A stretch of DNA of 64,000 nucleotides from the NCBI RefSeq assembly GCF_000807275.1, contig NZ_CP009056.1:1799192-1863191 (forward strand), given 5' to 3'. Origin of the DNA: Frischella perrara. Lineage in GTDB: Bacteria; Pseudomonadota; Gammaproteobacteria; Enterobacterales; Orbaceae. The position numbers and the translations under genes are program-made. Positions within the stretch are counted from its first letter, which is position 1. Every line of letters starts with the position of its first letter. The notes under the pieces were generated by a model. That model did not search any database. It was not told where the DNA came from and saw only the letters and a list, made by a program, of their open reading frames with translations. Positions 1 through 8,416 of this stretch are shown piece after piece.

Positions 1-931
1 TTTTTAACATCATATAGTAAGAATCAAGACAGAAGTATTGCATATTATTTTGTTGAATAGCCTGCTTAACTTCACAAGCAATTAACTTATTTTCAGGATA
101 TTGCCATGAATAGGCTTCCAATAAAAGGGTTTTTAGTACAGCTTTAAAGGGGGAATCAATACTTTTATAAAGCTGCCATAAACTAGCCCCAAAATACTCT
201 TCGGCGGATAAATCAACTAAAGAACCAAAATCAATCCAGTCTTCTCGATTAATGGCATTTGAAACGATTAATGCAAGAATACATTCGTCATAAGAATCAT
301 ATTGCTGACCATTGATCACAAAGTTATCGGGAATGACATACCACAATAATAGTTTACCAGCTAAAAGATTAGCGCTTCGATAAAACTCTTCTAATAGCAG
401 CATATGTTGCGCCGATCCGCAATTTTCACCCATTAAGCATTCATGATGCTTATCACGAAAACGATCAACATTTACGACAAATAACGTTAATTGAACGCCT
501 AATGAGCTTGCCCACTGTTCAATTAAAGTGCATTTTTGTTGTAATGCTGCTCTTTCATCTGCATGCAAATTTTGCTCAATACAAACCCAAACATCCAAAT
601 CAGAATCAATAGATTGACCCAAAGAACAGGTACTCCCCATTGAATAAAGTGCTGAGATTTTAGTTGTTGGCTGTGTTAATGCCGAATCTTCGAATGCAAA
701 TTGGCTATAGAGTTTATCTATAATTACCTTATCTGGTTGATAAAAGCTAATACCATTAGGAACAGGTTCTGGCATATATCCCGGTAAATTCGGATGATGA
801 TAATGCAAAAGCGCGGGCAACAGCAAAAAAACCTGATGAAACGAATCTGGCATAGCATCAAGAGCTCGCTCTCTTTTTATTAAAGCAAGTTCAACTAAGG
901 TCTGTTTGACTTGAGCAACATATTCCTGCAT
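1..931 (-). CDS. cyaA: Class I adenylate cyclase, N-terminal part (runs off window)
   Basis: Makes cAMP from ATP in the cytoplasm and feeds CRP-dependent catabolite control. The reading frame is open from an ATG at 931 to the window edge, giving about 310 residues of a protein that is normally near 850. The nucleotidyltransferase signature GSTCSLGQSIDSDLDVWVC carries the two metal-binding aspartates (SDLD). Blocks such as LLPALLHYHHPNLPGYMPEPV and SAEEYFGASLWQLYKSIDSP match enterobacterial CyaA as I remember it. The C-terminal regulatory domain lies outside the window. A CRP-like site sits 22 bases upstream of the start, which fits the known CRP feedback on cyaA. Family assignment is firm from direct reading. 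Confidence 0.93.
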   Translation of the reverse strand, partial: MQEYVAQVKQTLVELALIKRERALDAMPDSFHQVFLLLPALLHYHHPNLPGYMPEPVPNGISFYQPDKVIIDKLYSQFAFEDSALTQPTTKISALYSMGSTCSLGQSIDSDLDVWVCIEQNLHADERAALQQKCTLIEQWASSLGVQLTLFVVNVDRFRDKHHECLMGENCGSAQHMLLLEEFYRSANLLAGKLLLWYVIPDNFVINGQQYDSYDECILALIVSNAINREDWIDFGSLVDLSAEEYFGASLWQLYKSIDSPFKAVLKTLLLEAYSWQYPENKLIACEVKQAIQQNNMQYFCLDSYYMMLK

Positions 932-952
932 AGTTATTTTGAAAATCAAAAA

Positions 953-968
953 AATGACATAGATCACA
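953..968 (-). promoter_or_regulatory. CRP-like site upstream of cyaA
   Basis: The 16-base stretch AATGA-CATAGA-TCACA matches the CRP core TGTGA-N6-TCACA at 8 of 10 positions, with A-rich and T-rich flanks. It lies between cyaA and the divergent Nudix gene. CRP repression of cyaA is known in E. coli, so autoregulation is plausible. This is a motif reading only. Confidence 0.5.
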
Positions 969-1085
969 TTTTTATAATGATATTGCAATCTAACATGATA
1001 TTCTGACAACGTAAAGGGACGAAATTTAACAAAAATCGATTTTGACTTGAAAAATAGAAAACCAAATACATATAACAGAAAAACA

Positions 1086-1694
1086 ATGATATCAATAAAT
1101 TATATAGAAAATAAGTTGTCCAATCAAATAAAAACACCCAATGTCGCGGAAAAGGCAGGGGTACTTATTCCTATTATTCAGAACACTCAAGGTGAGTTAC
1201 ATTTACTATTTCAAATCCGATCAGCGCAATTAAAATGGCAACCCAATGATATTTGTTTTCCGGGTGGACGAATGGAAGAACAAGATAAAACGCCAATTGA
1301 CACAGCTTTAAGAGAAACACAAGAAGAGCTCGGTGTTGATGCTAAAACCATTAAAGTTTGTGGTCAACTTCCTCCTTTTATTTCGCCATTAGGTTTAAAA
1401 ATTTACCCTATTATTGGGCATTTAACTTGTTTAGAGTTCAATTTAAATCAAGATGAAGTTGCTGATGTATTTACCGTGCCTATTGAATGGTTTATGGCTA
1501 ATCCCCCTACAAAGTCAACAATGCAGACCGCATTTAAACCCGCTGATGATTTTCCATTTCACTTAGTAAAAAATCGCTCCAGAAATTGGCAAAAACATGC
1601 TCAGCATGAAGTACACTTTTATCATTATCAACAATATACCATTTGGGGATTAACCGCAAAAATAGTACAATCATTCATAACTATGATCCGCTAA
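1086..1694 (+). CDS. Nudix hydrolase, CoA-pyrophosphatase (NudL) type
   Basis: Probably hydrolyses a nucleoside diphosphate derivative such as CoA in the cytoplasm. The Nudix box is complete: GG(R)-x5-E-x7-RE-x2-EELG, seen as the GGRMEEQDK and ALRETQEELGV segments. An FPGG stretch precedes it, as in the UPF0035/NudL subgroup. The frame is also open to a TTG at 1047, giving 215 residues. I prefer the ATG at 1086 (202 residues), close to the roughly 190 residues of E. coli NudL, but neither start has a strong Shine-Dalgarno sequence. The gene is divergent from cyaA and 63 bases ahead of ubiG. The exact substrate cannot be read from sequence. Confidence 0.8.
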   Translation: MISINYIENKLSNQIKTPNVAEKAGVLIPIIQNTQGELHLLFQIRSAQLKWQPNDICFPGGRMEEQDKTPIDTALRETQEELGVDAKTIKVCGQLPPFISPLGLKIYPIIGHLTCLEFNLNQDEVADVFTVPIEWFMANPPTKSTMQTAFKPADDFPFHLVKNRSRNWQKHAQHEVHFYHYQQYTIWGLTAKIVQSFITMIR

Positions 1695-1757
1695 ATAACA
1701 TTGAAAAAATCATCATGCATCTCAGTGAGTGCAAAAAATAATTGGGTTAATTAAGCT

Positions 1758-2462
1758 ATGCCACAGAATATCGACTTAAATGAAATTAATAAATTTGCCA
1801 AAATGGCTCAAGAGTGGTGGGATCCTAACGGAACATGTAAACCGCTCCACATTATCAACCCCTTACGCGTTCAGTATATTCAATTACAATGTGGGGATTT
1901 AACCGACAAACATGTATTAGATGTCGGTTGTGGTGGTGGAATCTTATCCGAAAGCTTGGCAAAACTAGGCGCTCACGTTACTGGTTTAGATATGGCTCAG
2001 GAATCTTTAAATGTTGCCCAACATCATGCTAAACAAAATGGCTTAACTATCAATTATTTGAAAAGTTCTATTGAAGATTATGCTAATACAATAGATCAGC
2101 GATTTGATATAATAACATGCATGGAATTACTTGAACATGTCCCCGAACCACAGTCGATTATCACTGCCTGTGCCAAACTCTTAAAACCAAATGGTCAGCT
2201 ATTAATGTCTACCATCAATCGCAATCATAAAGCAAAAATACTGCTTATATATGGCGCCGAGTATATTGCTCGTTTGATCCCAAAAGGAACGCATGATTTT
2301 AACCGATTTATTCGACCTTCTGAATTAATGCAATATATTGAAAATGCCAATTTACAAACTAATGACATCATCGGTATGGAATATCAACTGTTAAGAAACC
2401 GCTTTATTTTGAGTAATAAAGTCGATGTTAATTATATTATTACAGCAAGCAAATTAAATTAA
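1758..2462 (+). CDS. ubiG: Ubiquinone biosynthesis O-methyltransferase
   Basis: SAM-dependent methyltransferase that performs both O-methylation steps of ubiquinone synthesis. The 234 residues compare with 240 in E. coli. The SAM-binding motif I is VLDVGCGGGILSESLAKLG (about residues 50-70), followed by VTGLDMA. The N-terminal block EINKFAKMAQEWWDPNG and the central CMELLEHVPEP are typical of UbiG. It follows the Nudix gene on the same strand and is followed by a hairpin at 2512. Nothing appears damaged. Confidence 0.96.
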   Translation: MPQNIDLNEINKFAKMAQEWWDPNGTCKPLHIINPLRVQYIQLQCGDLTDKHVLDVGCGGGILSESLAKLGAHVTGLDMAQESLNVAQHHAKQNGLTINYLKSSIEDYANTIDQRFDIITCMELLEHVPEPQSIITACAKLLKPNGQLLMSTINRNHKAKILLIYGAEYIARLIPKGTHDFNRFIRPSELMQYIENANLQTNDIIGMEYQLLRNRFILSNKVDVNYIITASKLN

Positions 2463-2511
2463 AAAAATAAATATTAATATTTAATTAAGGCAATCATCCA
2501 ATAGTTAACTT

Positions 2512-2540
2512 AGGTTATGAAATGAACAACTTCATAACCT
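2512..2540 (+). terminator. Hairpin after ubiG
   Basis: Perfect 10-bp inverted repeat AGGTTATGAA / TTCATAACCT with a 9-base loop, 50 bases after the ubiG stop. The following T tract is weak (TTCCT), so this may be a poor terminator. Confidence 0.45.
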
Positions 2541-2724
2541 TTCCTAAACGATAGTCGTTAACGAAAACTATCTTGCTTATATGCCTTCATAGCGGATTTA
2601 ATGCATATATTAGTTTTAACTGTACATCCATAATGACGTTACTGTGCATTTAAATTCTCAATATATTTAATACATACTGTTCTTTCTCATTTAGTTTCAG
2701 GTATGAGAGTTATCTATTAATCTA

Positions 2725-3324
2725 CTATTTCGCCGATGTAGTAACATAATCCATAGGATGATCAAATAATAATGAATTTAACAAAGCCAAAGGCTCTCTG
2801 ATCAAAGCAATGCGTTTATCTTTATTGGATAAAGATGCAGGTAGGCCTGATACATCATGAATGCCTGATCGTTTAGCTAAGATGATTGAGCGTAATAAAT
2901 GAAAATCACTTGTGACTACAATGGTTTTTCCTAATGGCAAAATTTGATTGGCAAATACAAATTGTTGAGCGGTTCGAATTGATTGATCTTCAATATAGAT
3001 TCTTGATGTGTCAATTCCGTTTTTTATCAAATAATCAGCCATGACACTGGCTTCCGTAGCTGATTCATTTCGACCTTGTCCACCGCAAACAATGACCTTT
3101 GTCCGTGGATTTTGATGTAAATAAATAATGGCTACATCTAAACGCGATTGTAACGTTGGATGCGGTCGTGCTGGTGTACCTATAACTTTTGCTCCTAAAA
3201 CCACCATGGTATCGGCATCGGCTACTGGATTTTGTTGTGCATAAAGATATATGACAATATTACATACAACGAAATAAGATAAGATAAAAAGTATGATATA
3301 GAAGACTAATTTGATTATTGTCAT
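2725..3324 (-). CDS. DUF218 / YdcF-SanA family membrane-anchored protein
   Basis: 199 residues with one N-terminal membrane helix (about residues 4-27) and a DUF218 domain beginning at ADTMVVLGAKV. Typical family features are visible: VVLGA, IVCGGQG, SEA-like TEASVMADYLI and VVTSDFHLLRS. Members such as SanA, ElyC and YdcF act in envelope or peptidoglycan-precursor homeostasis, but their chemistry is poorly defined and this gene cannot be assigned to one of them. It stands alone, convergent with ubiG. No regulatory site is evident. Confidence 0.82.
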   Translation of the reverse strand: MTIIKLVFYIILFILSYFVVCNIVIYLYAQQNPVADADTMVVLGAKVIGTPARPHPTLQSRLDVAIIYLHQNPRTKVIVCGGQGRNESATEASVMADYLIKNGIDTSRIYIEDQSIRTAQQFVFANQILPLGKTIVVTSDFHLLRSIILAKRSGIHDVSGLPASLSNKDKRIALIREPLALLNSLLFDHPMDYVTTSAK

Positions 3325-3551
3325 TAAACAATCTCATTTTTAAAGATAAGAGTTCCCATTATAACTAAACACGGCAAAATCATCCTAATATGATTTATCC
3401 GATAAAATATATTTAATGTATTGCTTATTAGTTAAACTAAAAAATGATTGATAGTTTAAAAAATCATTTCTTTTGTTCTAAAAATGAACATTTACAATAT
3501 TAAATGGATTGGTTATTATAACGAAAATAATAACAATTATGGAACATTAAC

Positions 3552-3767
3552 ATGAAAGAATATAAAGTCATCATTTATCAAGAATCCCTACTTTCTTCAG
3601 TATTACTTGGTTCCGCAAAAGTCGATCCCATCAAATTTACTGAATTCTTAAATCGTCATGCATCGCTAGGTTGGCGTGTCGTCACGATGGAAAAAGAAAT
3701 GCGTCGTGCATTATTATTCTCTAGTCGTGAAGCATATATTGTCATTTTAGAACGTGAAGCAAATTAG
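3552..3767 (+). CDS. Small DUF4177-like protein
   Basis: 71 residues, soluble, no signal peptide. The pattern EYKVIIYQE ... FTEFLNRHASLGWRVVTMEKE ... AYIVILERE matches the small DUF4177 fold: an N-terminal strand, a helix ending in LGWRVV, and a C-terminal ILERE strand. GGAACATTAAC precedes the ATG. The function of this family is unknown. A small membrane-protein gene follows 94 bases downstream on the same strand. Confidence 0.75.
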   Translation: MKEYKVIIYQESLLSSVLLGSAKVDPIKFTEFLNRHASLGWRVVTMEKEMRRALLFSSREAYIVILEREAN

Positions 3768-3861
3768 CTATTCTATTGTTTTTGTTTATTTCATAACTAC
3801 TAATATTTAGATCTCTCCCCTTAGGAGACATAACATCGTTAAATTATCAAGGAGTGTGGTT

Positions 3862-3978
3862 ATGTTTATATTTCTAGGTTTAATTATCGTTCCTTGCTTA
3901 ATCATATTAGTGATATATTTATTAGTAAAAGACTACAAAGAAGACAAAAAATTAAAAGATAATGATTTTTTAGACTAA
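3862..3978 (+). CDS. 38-residue single-pass membrane microprotein
   Basis: A short gene with a good ribosome-binding site (AAGGAG, 7-8 bases before the ATG). The product has a hydrophobic helix of about 22 residues starting MFIFLGLIIVPCLIILVIYL, then a highly charged tail KDYKEDKKLKDND. It is followed by a 10-bp terminator-like hairpin at 3996. I do not recognise the family. The ribosome-binding site, amphipathic layout and terminator argue that it is real. Confidence 0.6.
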   Translation: MFIFLGLIIVPCLIILVIYLLVKDYKEDKKLKDNDFLD

Positions 3979-3995
3979 TTTAAAAAGTTTATTAT

Positions 3996-4019
3996 TAACT
4001 TTCAAAGGATTGAAAGTTA
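3996..4019 (+). terminator. Hairpin after the membrane microprotein
   Basis: Perfect 10-bp stem TAACTTTCAA / TTGAAAGTTA with an AGGA loop, 17 bases after the stop codon at 3978. Confidence 0.5.
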
Positions 4020-4074
4020 GCTCATTCTAATTTACAAAAACAGCACCTATCCAAAATTAATTTTATTGAGTATG

Positions 4075-4105
4075 ATCAGATGATAGTTTTTAGCTATCAT
4101 CTGAT
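4075..4105. terminator. Hairpin between convergent genes
   Basis: Perfect 12-bp stem ATCAGATGATAG / CTATCATCTGAT with a 7-base loop, lying between the plus-strand microprotein gene and the end of the minus-strand DMT transporter. It is probably a bidirectional terminator. Confidence 0.55.
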
Positions 4106-4171
4106 AAATTAATTCAAGTTAAATAGACATTTCTAATTATAGATTCTTTAACAAAAATCCATTTTCTTATC

Positions 4172-5077
4172 CTAAGACTTGTTTTTTTTACTTATCACAA
4201 GATTGGAACAGATAATTGCTAATAAAATGACCATGACGCCTAACCATTGAGTAAAATAGACGGATTCATTAAGATAAAAATAAGAGGCAAGTACAGCTAC
4301 AGGTAGCTCCGCTGCAGTTAAAATTGCACTGACCGAAATACCAACTTTAGGAATTCCTACAGCAAACAAAAAAGGAGGTAAAACAGTACCAAGTAATGCT
4401 AATAATAATCCCCACTGATAGATCTTTTCATGCCAATCAAATTGAAATAAAAAAAACGGTGGAAAGATTATAAATCCTAATATACAGGCTCCAGTAATCA
4501 TCAATGCACTCTTTTTCAAAGTAGGTAAATCAGTACCTACACGATTGCTTGTGATAATAAATAATGTATAAGTAATGGCCGCTAAAAATCCAAATAAACA
4601 CCCCTTAAGATTTAAAGCAATATCTTGATTAAATACACCGGCTGCCAAAATACTACCGCCAACAATAATAATGACCGCTATGATTTGCTGAAAAGAGGGT
4701 TTATTTTTAAAAACAATAAAATCTACAATGACACTAATCCATAAATATTGCATTAAAAGAATGATTGCAATTGATGCAGGTACCAATTGCACACATTGAT
4801 AATAAAAGATGGCGACTAGGCAAGGAAAAACGCCTGTTAAACAAACTTGCCAATTTTTGGTTGTTTGCTTACTTTGCGAATTCTTTGCTGATTTTTGGAA
4901 GCATTTATAACCTAAATATAATCCCCATAACATTAACATACCAAACAGATTTTGCACACCGGTAACATTCCCTAGTGTATACCCTGCTTTATATGCTGTT
5001 TTGACAATTGAAGATAATACTCCAAAGCTACACGCTCCTAAAAAAACGAGCACTCCGCCCCAATAACGTTCTTTCAT
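4172..5077 (-). CDS. DMT-superfamily (EamA) transporter
   Basis: 301 residues with about ten hydrophobic helices in two similar halves, the usual EamA layout. Landmarks are the N-terminal GGVLVFLGACSFGVLSSIVK, PASIAIILLMQYLWISVIVD at the end of the first half and VGISVSAILTAAELPVAVL near the C-terminus. These proteins are usually inner-membrane metabolite exporters. The substrate cannot be read. It is a monocistronic gene with a lysine-rich C-terminal tail. Confidence 0.85.
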   Translation of the reverse strand: MKERYWGGVLVFLGACSFGVLSSIVKTAYKAGYTLGNVTGVQNLFGMLMLWGLYLGYKCFQKSAKNSQSKQTTKNWQVCLTGVFPCLVAIFYYQCVQLVPASIAIILLMQYLWISVIVDFIVFKNKPSFQQIIAVIIIVGGSILAAGVFNQDIALNLKGCLFGFLAAITYTLFIITSNRVGTDLPTLKKSALMITGACILGFIIFPPFFLFQFDWHEKIYQWGLLLALLGTVLPPFLFAVGIPKVGISVSAILTAAELPVAVLASYFYLNESVYFTQWLGVMVILLAIICSNLVISKKNKS

Positions 5078-5326
5078 AATTGTACCTACTATTTAATTCC
5101 ATTTTGCCTGACATTCAGGCCAATACAAACTTCGTAACTTGTTATAATCATTTTACTATTTAATTTATAATCCTATTGTAAAAATAACGCATCAAATATC
5201 AGATCATAGCTAAGCAATCTTGGTTAATTAATATTCATTTTTTAATTTACGATAAAGAACATAAATCCGAGATGATTAACTAAACAAATGTCTGTCAAAC
5301 AGATGTTACGTCAAACAACAGCCGTC

Positions 5327-5346
5327 TCGGTGCCGATTGGCACCGA
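5327..5346. terminator. GC-rich hairpin downstream of the nucleoside transporter
   Basis: TCGGTGCC-GATT-GGCACCGA, a perfect 8-bp stem, 30 bases beyond the stop of the minus-strand transporter. The T-rich side lies on the plus-strand reading (ATAATTATTATTT), so orientation as a terminator for the minus-strand operon is uncertain. Confidence 0.45.
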
Positions 5347-5375
5347 TAATTATTATTTAATAAAAAGTGAATTAT

Positions 5376-6617
5376 CTACTGATTTAATGCAGTTTTAGTG
5401 TTAGGTCTATAATGAAATGAAAAACAGAAAACCACAGCTAATACAAGTGAATAACTTGCAAAAATTAACCAAATCGATTGCCAATCTTTCACCTTATCAT
5501 AAGTAAACAAATCAACGATTTTACCGCTAACAATCGCACCGACCATCGCCCCAATACCATTTACCATTGTCATATACAGACCTTGTGCACTTGAACGAAT
5601 GGTTGATGATACTTCATTTTCAATAAAAATCGATCCTGAAATATTAAAGAAATCAAAAGCACAACCATAAACAATCATCGATAATACGAGTAAAACAAAG
5701 CCAAATGGTGAAGGATCACCAAAAGCAAATAATCCAAATCGTAACGTCCAAGCTAGCATACTAATAATCATTACTTTCTTGATGCCAAATCGTTTTAAGA
5801 AAAACGGAATAACTAAAATAAAACCAATTTCCGCCATTTGTGATACTGAAAGTAAAATTGCTGAATATTGAACGACTAAGCTATTTTCATAAGCTGGATT
5901 TAGACCAAAATCACGCAAAAAGGTTCCACCAAATGTGTTGGTGATTTGTAAAACTGCACCTAACAACATGGCAAATAAAAAGAATATTGCCATAGTCGGT
6001 TTTTTAAATAAAACAAATGCATCTAAACCAAGTGCTGAAACCCATGATTGACTTTGCTTTTTAATGACAGGTATATAAGGAAGTGTTGCGGAATAAGCGA
6101 CCAGAACTAAAGAAGCGATGGCGGCTAGATAAAGCTGTACCATACTCAGTTCTAATTTTAACAAACTTATGCTCCACATTGCCACAATAAAACCGACCGT
6201 ACCAAACACCCTAATTTTAGGGAATTCCGTAACCGTATCCAAATTCTCCTTAGCTAACGTAATATAACTAATAGAATTAGATAATGCGATTGACGGCATA
6301 AATACCATCATGTTAATAAACATTACGATAAACATTAAATCAGGATCAGTAATTGATGCAGCATAAAACAGTGAAATCGCACCAATTAAGTGACAGAGCA
6401 TGTAAAGGTATTTAGCGGGTATAAATTTATCAGCAATGATGCCGACTAAAAATGGTGTGAAAAATGCGGCTAAGCCTTTAGAACTAAAAATAACACCAAC
6501 ATCAGTACCTGAAAAACCTAAGGTTTTAATCAGGTATCCCCCCAGAGTAATTAACCAACATCCCCAAATAAAGTACTGCAAAAACAACATAACTTTTAAA
6601 CGGTTTTTGATATTCAT
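5376..6617 (-). CDS. Nucleoside:H+ symporter, NupG/XapB family (MFS)
   Basis: Inner-membrane importer of nucleosides by proton symport. 413 residues with about 12 helices. Family-like segments are LKVMLFLQYFIWGCWLITLG at the start, FFTPFLVGIIADKFIP (MFS loop motif) and FPKIRVFGTVGFIVA. It lies 66 bases after the purine nucleoside phosphorylase gene on the same strand. Uptake and phosphorolysis of purine nucleosides therefore appear to be one operon, like xapAB in E. coli. Purine nucleoside specificity is inferred from the neighbour. Confidence 0.9.
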   Translation of the reverse strand: MNIKNRLKVMLFLQYFIWGCWLITLGGYLIKTLGFSGTDVGVIFSSKGLAAFFTPFLVGIIADKFIPAKYLYMLCHLIGAISLFYAASITDPDLMFIVMFINMMVFMPSIALSNSISYITLAKENLDTVTEFPKIRVFGTVGFIVAMWSISLLKLELSMVQLYLAAIASLVLVAYSATLPYIPVIKKQSQSWVSALGLDAFVLFKKPTMAIFFLFAMLLGAVLQITNTFGGTFLRDFGLNPAYENSLVVQYSAILLSVSQMAEIGFILVIPFFLKRFGIKKVMIISMLAWTLRFGLFAFGDPSPFGFVLLVLSMIVYGCAFDFFNISGSIFIENEVSSTIRSSAQGLYMTMVNGIGAMVGAIVSGKIVDLFTYDKVKDWQSIWLIFASYSLVLAVVFCFSFHYRPNTKTALNQ

Positions 6618-6683
6618 TATTATATCCTGGCATTTATTATTTTAAGTTGATATTTCTGGATAGAAATATCAACAATAACTCAA

Positions 6684-7502
6684 TTAAAATTTAGCAATGG
6701 TTTGCGTCACTAATTTTAAGAAAGTTGATTTCACTCGTTCGGCTGTTTCGATTACTTCTTCATGCCCTAAAGGTTGATCTAAAATACCGCATGCCATATT
6801 GGTTAAACATGAAATACCAACAGTTTCAATACCTGAATGACGTGCAATAATTGCTTCAGGTACTGTAGACATACCAACCGCGTCAGCACCTAAAACTCGA
6901 ATCATACGCACTTCCGCTGGTGTTTCATAAGTTGGACCTGTCCACCAAGCATAAACACCATGACGTAAAGTCACATCAAGTTCTTTTGCTACTTCGGTCA
7001 CAATAGCACGTAATTTTTTACTGTATACTTCGCTTACATCTAAAAAACGCACCCCAAGTTCTGGATTATTAGGACCAATTAGCGGATTATTTGCAGTAAG
7101 ATTGATATGATCGGTGATTAACATTAAGTCGCCCGGTGCAAATCCAGTGTTGACCGCACCACATGCGTTAGTAATAATTAATTTTTCGACCCCCAACATT
7201 TTCATAACACGAACAGGGAAAGTCACTTGATCTAAGGTAAACCCTTCGTAATAATGGAAACGCCCTTTCATCGCTACCACTTTCTTACCGGCAACTTCAC
7301 CAATAACTAACTCATTAGCATGACCAACCGCAGCAGATTGAGCAAAATGAGGAATATGATCGTAACTAATACGAACGGCATTTTCCATAGTATCCGCAAA
7401 AGGACCTAATCCAGATCCTAAAATAATACCGATAGTAGGTTTAACATCCGTTAATTGCTGAATATAGCTGACCGCTTCTTGAATATCACTGGTCTTATGC
7501 AT
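6684..7502 (-). CDS. Purine nucleoside phosphorylase, trimeric PNP family
   Basis: Cleaves purine nucleosides with phosphate to base and ribose-1-phosphate in the cytoplasm. 272 residues. Visible sites are the phosphate loop ILGSGLGPFAD, the GRFHYYEG block, TNACGAVN, GPTYETPAE with the glutamate that binds the base, GMSTVPE and the TNMACG asparagine that selects 6-oxopurines. It looks more like the PunA/PNP-I type than enteric XapA. First gene of the operon with the nucleoside transporter. Confidence 0.92.
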   Translation of the reverse strand: MHKTSDIQEAVSYIQQLTDVKPTIGIILGSGLGPFADTMENAVRISYDHIPHFAQSAAVGHANELVIGEVAGKKVVAMKGRFHYYEGFTLDQVTFPVRVMKMLGVEKLIITNACGAVNTGFAPGDLMLITDHINLTANNPLIGPNNPELGVRFLDVSEVYSKKLRAIVTEVAKELDVTLRHGVYAWWTGPTYETPAEVRMIRVLGADAVGMSTVPEAIIARHSGIETVGISCLTNMACGILDQPLGHEEVIETAERVKSTFLKLVTQTIAKF

Positions 7503-7674
7503 AGTGTAATTCCTTAGATTATAAAATATATAGTTAACACAATAATTTTTCGTTGCAAATTATCGCAGAAAAAAAAACATAACAAAACAGTGTTATAATA
7601 AAAAACAATAAATCTAAGTGAATTTAACAAAAGAAGAAGACTAATTTATCATGATAATTAAGTGAAAGATGTCA

Positions 7675-8394
7675 TCATCTTTCACTTGCAATCGGGGAAT
7701 AAATATCAAAACGATGATTTTTAGTTTTTATTGATGAAACAGGTTTTTGATTATTTAAAAATCCTGCATAATCAGGACGTTTAACCACCACCCGTTTATT
7801 TGCCATTTGTCGCGCTAAGATTAACAACGAGTCAGCATCATTATCGCTTCCAACTAATTGTTGAAAAATACGCATTTCTTTTTTAACTAAAGCGCTTTTC
7901 TGACGATGCGGAAACATTGGATCAAGATAAACCACATCAACTTTATTAGTAATATCTGCCATAGCCGTTAAACTGTTATTAGGGATCAGTCGTAGATTTT
8001 GTTGTAACAACATACCCATTTCACTGTCAAGATAAGCACGTTTTAAACCATCTTCTAGCAATGCCACCACTACAGGATGACGTTCAAACATTGTTACTCG
8101 ACATCCTAAAGCGGCTAAGACAAAGGCATCACGACCCAATCCTGCCGTGGCATCAAGTACCGTTGGTAAATAATCGCCTTTAATACCAACCGCCTTAGCA
8201 ACCGCTTCACCACGACCACCACCAAAGCGTCGACGGTGCGCCAAAGCACCGCCAACAAAGTCTACCGCTATTCCCCCTAATTTAGGTTCGTCAGTTTTAA
8301 ACAAAGTTAGATAACCATTCTCATTATTCAATTGAAAAATAGAATGTTCATCATTTTGTGCTAACCATAATGTAGCGTTTTCCAATAATGACAT
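7675..8394 (-). CDS. rsmJ: 16S rRNA (guanine1516-N2)-methyltransferase
   Basis: Methylates G1516 of 16S rRNA. 239 residues. The block [21 protein letters not shown] followed by the SAM motif [19 protein letters not shown] and [14 protein letters not shown] is diagnostic for RsmJ (formerly YhiQ). [18 protein letters not shown] is the catalytic-side motif. It sits 22 bases after prlC on the same strand, the same pair as in enterics. Confidence 0.95.
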   Translation of the reverse strand: MSLLENATLWLAQNDEHSIFQLNNENGYLTLFKTDEPKLGGIAVDFVGGALAHRRRFGGGRGEAVAKAVGIKGDYLPTVLDATAGLGRDAFVLAALGCRVTMFERHPVVVALLEDGLKRAYLDSEMGMLLQQNLRLIPNNSLTAMADITNKVDVVYLDPMFPHRQKSALVKKEMRIFQQLVGSDNDADSLLILARQMANKRVVVKRPDYAGFLNNQKPVSSIKTKNHRFDIYSPIASER

Positions 8395-8416
8395 TAATGT
8401 CTAAATCCCTACTAAT